Positions 6,572 to 7,493 of a stretch of 7,493 nt of DNA are shown one piece after another; positions within the stretch are counted from its first letter, which is position 1, and each line of letters begins with the position of its first letter. The stretch is taken from NCBI GenBank assembly GCA_016198885.1, contig JACQHV010000237.1, positions 1 through 7,493 on the forward strand, given 5' to 3'. Position numbers and translations under genes: made by a program. The notes below the pieces were generated by a model. It saw nothing but the letters and a program-made list of their open reading frames with translations. It was not told the DNA's origin and made no database searches. Source of the DNA: Gammaproteobacteria bacterium. Lineage in GTDB: Bacteria; Pseudomonadota; Gammaproteobacteria; Eutrophobiales; Eutrophobiaceae.

Positions 6572-7366
6572 CAGCGAATAAGAATCCTGGCGCAATTTGA
6601 TTTATTCCATTCGATTTTCAGACTCAAAGGACTGGTATTCCTGATTCCCGTTCTGTTTTTCTGGTACTGGATACTTAAATTACTGCTTGAAAATGGTGCC
6701 AGACACCTGGTCAGTACTGAAAGTCTCATGATCACGTCTTATCTTTTTAATCCTGAAATCGCGAAGACCCTGTTAATCCTGCATCCCGCAAGTCTTTCTG
6801 TATATTTTATCATTGCACTCGGAACTACACCGTTTTTTGTCATGCTGGCAGGCAACGATATGCTGGCAAGTGATGCGGGCAGGCAGGCATTTCGCTATCT
6901 GCTGATCCGTTGCACCCGTGCCGAGATTTTTCTGGGAAGATTTATCAGCAGTTATTGCCTCGTTTCCGGCACCGTTATTTTAATCGGGATATTGGCAACA
7001 CTGATTTCTCTTAACAATGACAATCATGCCAGAATTGAGACCATTGAGTATGCATTACAGGTCACCCTGCTTGTGCTTCTTTATACATTACCGTTTGTGG
7101 CTTATATGTCTGTGATCTCGGCCTTTATGTCTTCCGCTCTCTCGGCATTACTCACCGGTGCATTTGTTTATGTCTTACTCATGATTGCCGGTGCCTATCT
7201 TAATCGCTATTTGCCAGTGGACATTTCACTCGTACCCAGCGGGATAAAAGATTATTTATACAATATCAAACCGGATGATCTGGGCACCGCTCTGACAGGA
7301 TTACTGGCCTATATGTTGATCTATGCATGCCTCGGCTGGCTGATATTCAGGAGACGTAATATCTGA
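6563..7366 (+). CDS. ABC-2 type exporter permease
   Basis: A 267-residue integral membrane protein with about six hydrophobic helices near residues 22-42, 78-98, 127-149, 162-183, 186-211 and 243-263. Between helices 2 and 3 is the segment ASDAGRQAFRYLLIRCTRAEI followed by FLGRF. This matches the conserved cytoplasmic coupling region of ABC-2 permeases of the NosY/drug-exporter kind (D..G...YLL....R.EI..G+). The next gene is the matching ATPase and overlaps by one base, so the pair forms an export ABC transporter in the inner membrane. The substrate cannot be told. The start is ATG 6563, right after an in-frame stop. No Shine-Dalgarno is visible; TTG 6569 is the only nearby alternative. It probably starts a transcription unit separate from mutS, but this is not proven. 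Confidence 0.87.
   Translation: MYLQRIRILAQFDLFHSIFRLKGLVFLIPVLFFWYWILKLLLENGARHLVSTESLMITSYLFNPEIAKTLLILHPASLSVYFIIALGTTPFFVMLAGNDMLASDAGRQAFRYLLIRCTRAEIFLGRFISSYCLVSGTVILIGILATLISLNNDNHARIETIEYALQVTLLVLLYTLPFVAYMSVISAFMSSALSALLTGAFVYVLLMIAGAYLNRYLPVDISLVPSGIKDYLYNIKPDDLGTALTGLLAYMLIYACLGWLIFRRRNI
7349..7353 (+). promoter_or_regulatory. Ribosome binding site for the ABC ATPase gene
   Basis: AGGAG lies inside the permease 3' end, 12 bases before the ATG at 7366. The spacing is somewhat long, but an in-frame TAA at 7357-7359 excludes any earlier start. Confidence 0.5.
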
Positions 7367-7493
7367 TGGGTTTATTCATCCAATGCAGTGATTTAATCAA
7401 ATCATTCAATGGCATCAAGGCGCTTGATGGTCTTAGTTTATCAATCAGCAACGGGGGCTCTGTCGGACTGGTAGGCCCGAATGGCGCCGGCAA
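7366..7493 (+). CDS. ABC transporter ATP-binding subunit, 5' part only
   Basis: The first 42 codons are present and the frame runs off the window end. The translation begins MGLFIQCSDLIKSFNG and continues through IKALDGLSLSI to G-L-V-G-P-N-G-A-G, so the window ends within the Walker A motif GPNGAGK. The layout (L-K-x-F-x-G-x-x-A-L-D-G-L-S, then GPNGAG at 37-42) is standard for the ATPase of ABC-2 exporters. It hydrolyses ATP to drive the permease encoded just upstream. The ATG overlaps the permease stop by one base (TGATG), showing translational coupling. The start is fixed by an in-frame stop nine bases upstream. Signature and Walker B motifs are outside the window. Confidence 0.92.
   Translation, partial: MGLFIQCSDLIKSFNGIKALDGLSLSISNGGSVGLVGPNGAG

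Noticed and set aside
1..7493. CRISPR array, tRNA, rRNA, insertion sequence, phage or toxin-antitoxin genes.
   Set aside because: No regularly spaced repeats, tRNA-like sequences, transposase or integrase motifs were seen on either strand.

Overview
The window is dense bacterial chromosome with nine genes, all on the + strand, and no long non-coding stretch (largest gaps 57 and 69 bp). The MutS protein aligns residue for residue with the Escherichia coli type as I remember it: the mismatch-reading F36-Y37-E38 falls at the same numbering, and the C-terminal oligomerisation helix is kept. This suggests a gammaproteobacterium or close relative. Base composition looks moderate, and no gene stands out as foreign. 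The species cannot be named from the sequence.

Region 1 (1-3889) is the distal half of a Tad (tight adherence / Flp type IVc pilus) operon. It holds the C-terminal part of the CpaF/TadA secretion ATPase, the inner-membrane platform proteins TadB and TadC, a small cytosolic DUF192 protein, a TadD-like TPR lipoprotein and a TadE-like pseudopilin. The first five genes are separated by -10 to +6 bp, so they are almost certainly co-transcribed and translationally coupled. CpaF powers pilus assembly from the cytoplasm, TadB/TadC form the membrane platform, the TPR lipoprotein probably acts at the outer membrane or periplasm, and TadE is a minor pilin-like subunit. Pilin, prepilin peptidase, secretin, RcpC/CpaB and TadZ genes would lie upstream or elsewhere.

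Region 2 (3947-6493) is a complete mutS, 57 bp after tadE. I see no convincing terminator or promoter between them. The gene is full length and its ATPase motifs are intact, but a few usually invariant positions are changed (GRHL instead of GRHP; GTGTRDG instead of GTSTYDG).

Region 3 (6563-7493) is the start of an ABC-2 type exporter operon: a six-helix permease followed, with a 1-bp overlap, by its ATP-binding subunit. The window end cuts the ATPase within the Walker A motif. A small hairpin follows mutS, and a near-perfect tandem duplication covers the permease start codon.

I do not see CRISPR arrays, RNA genes, insertion sequences or phage genes. Most of the window is recognisable biology. 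The less ordinary points are the DUF192 gene wired into the Tad operon, the cysteine-rich long TadE, the MutS substitutions, and the duplicated start region of the ABC permease.
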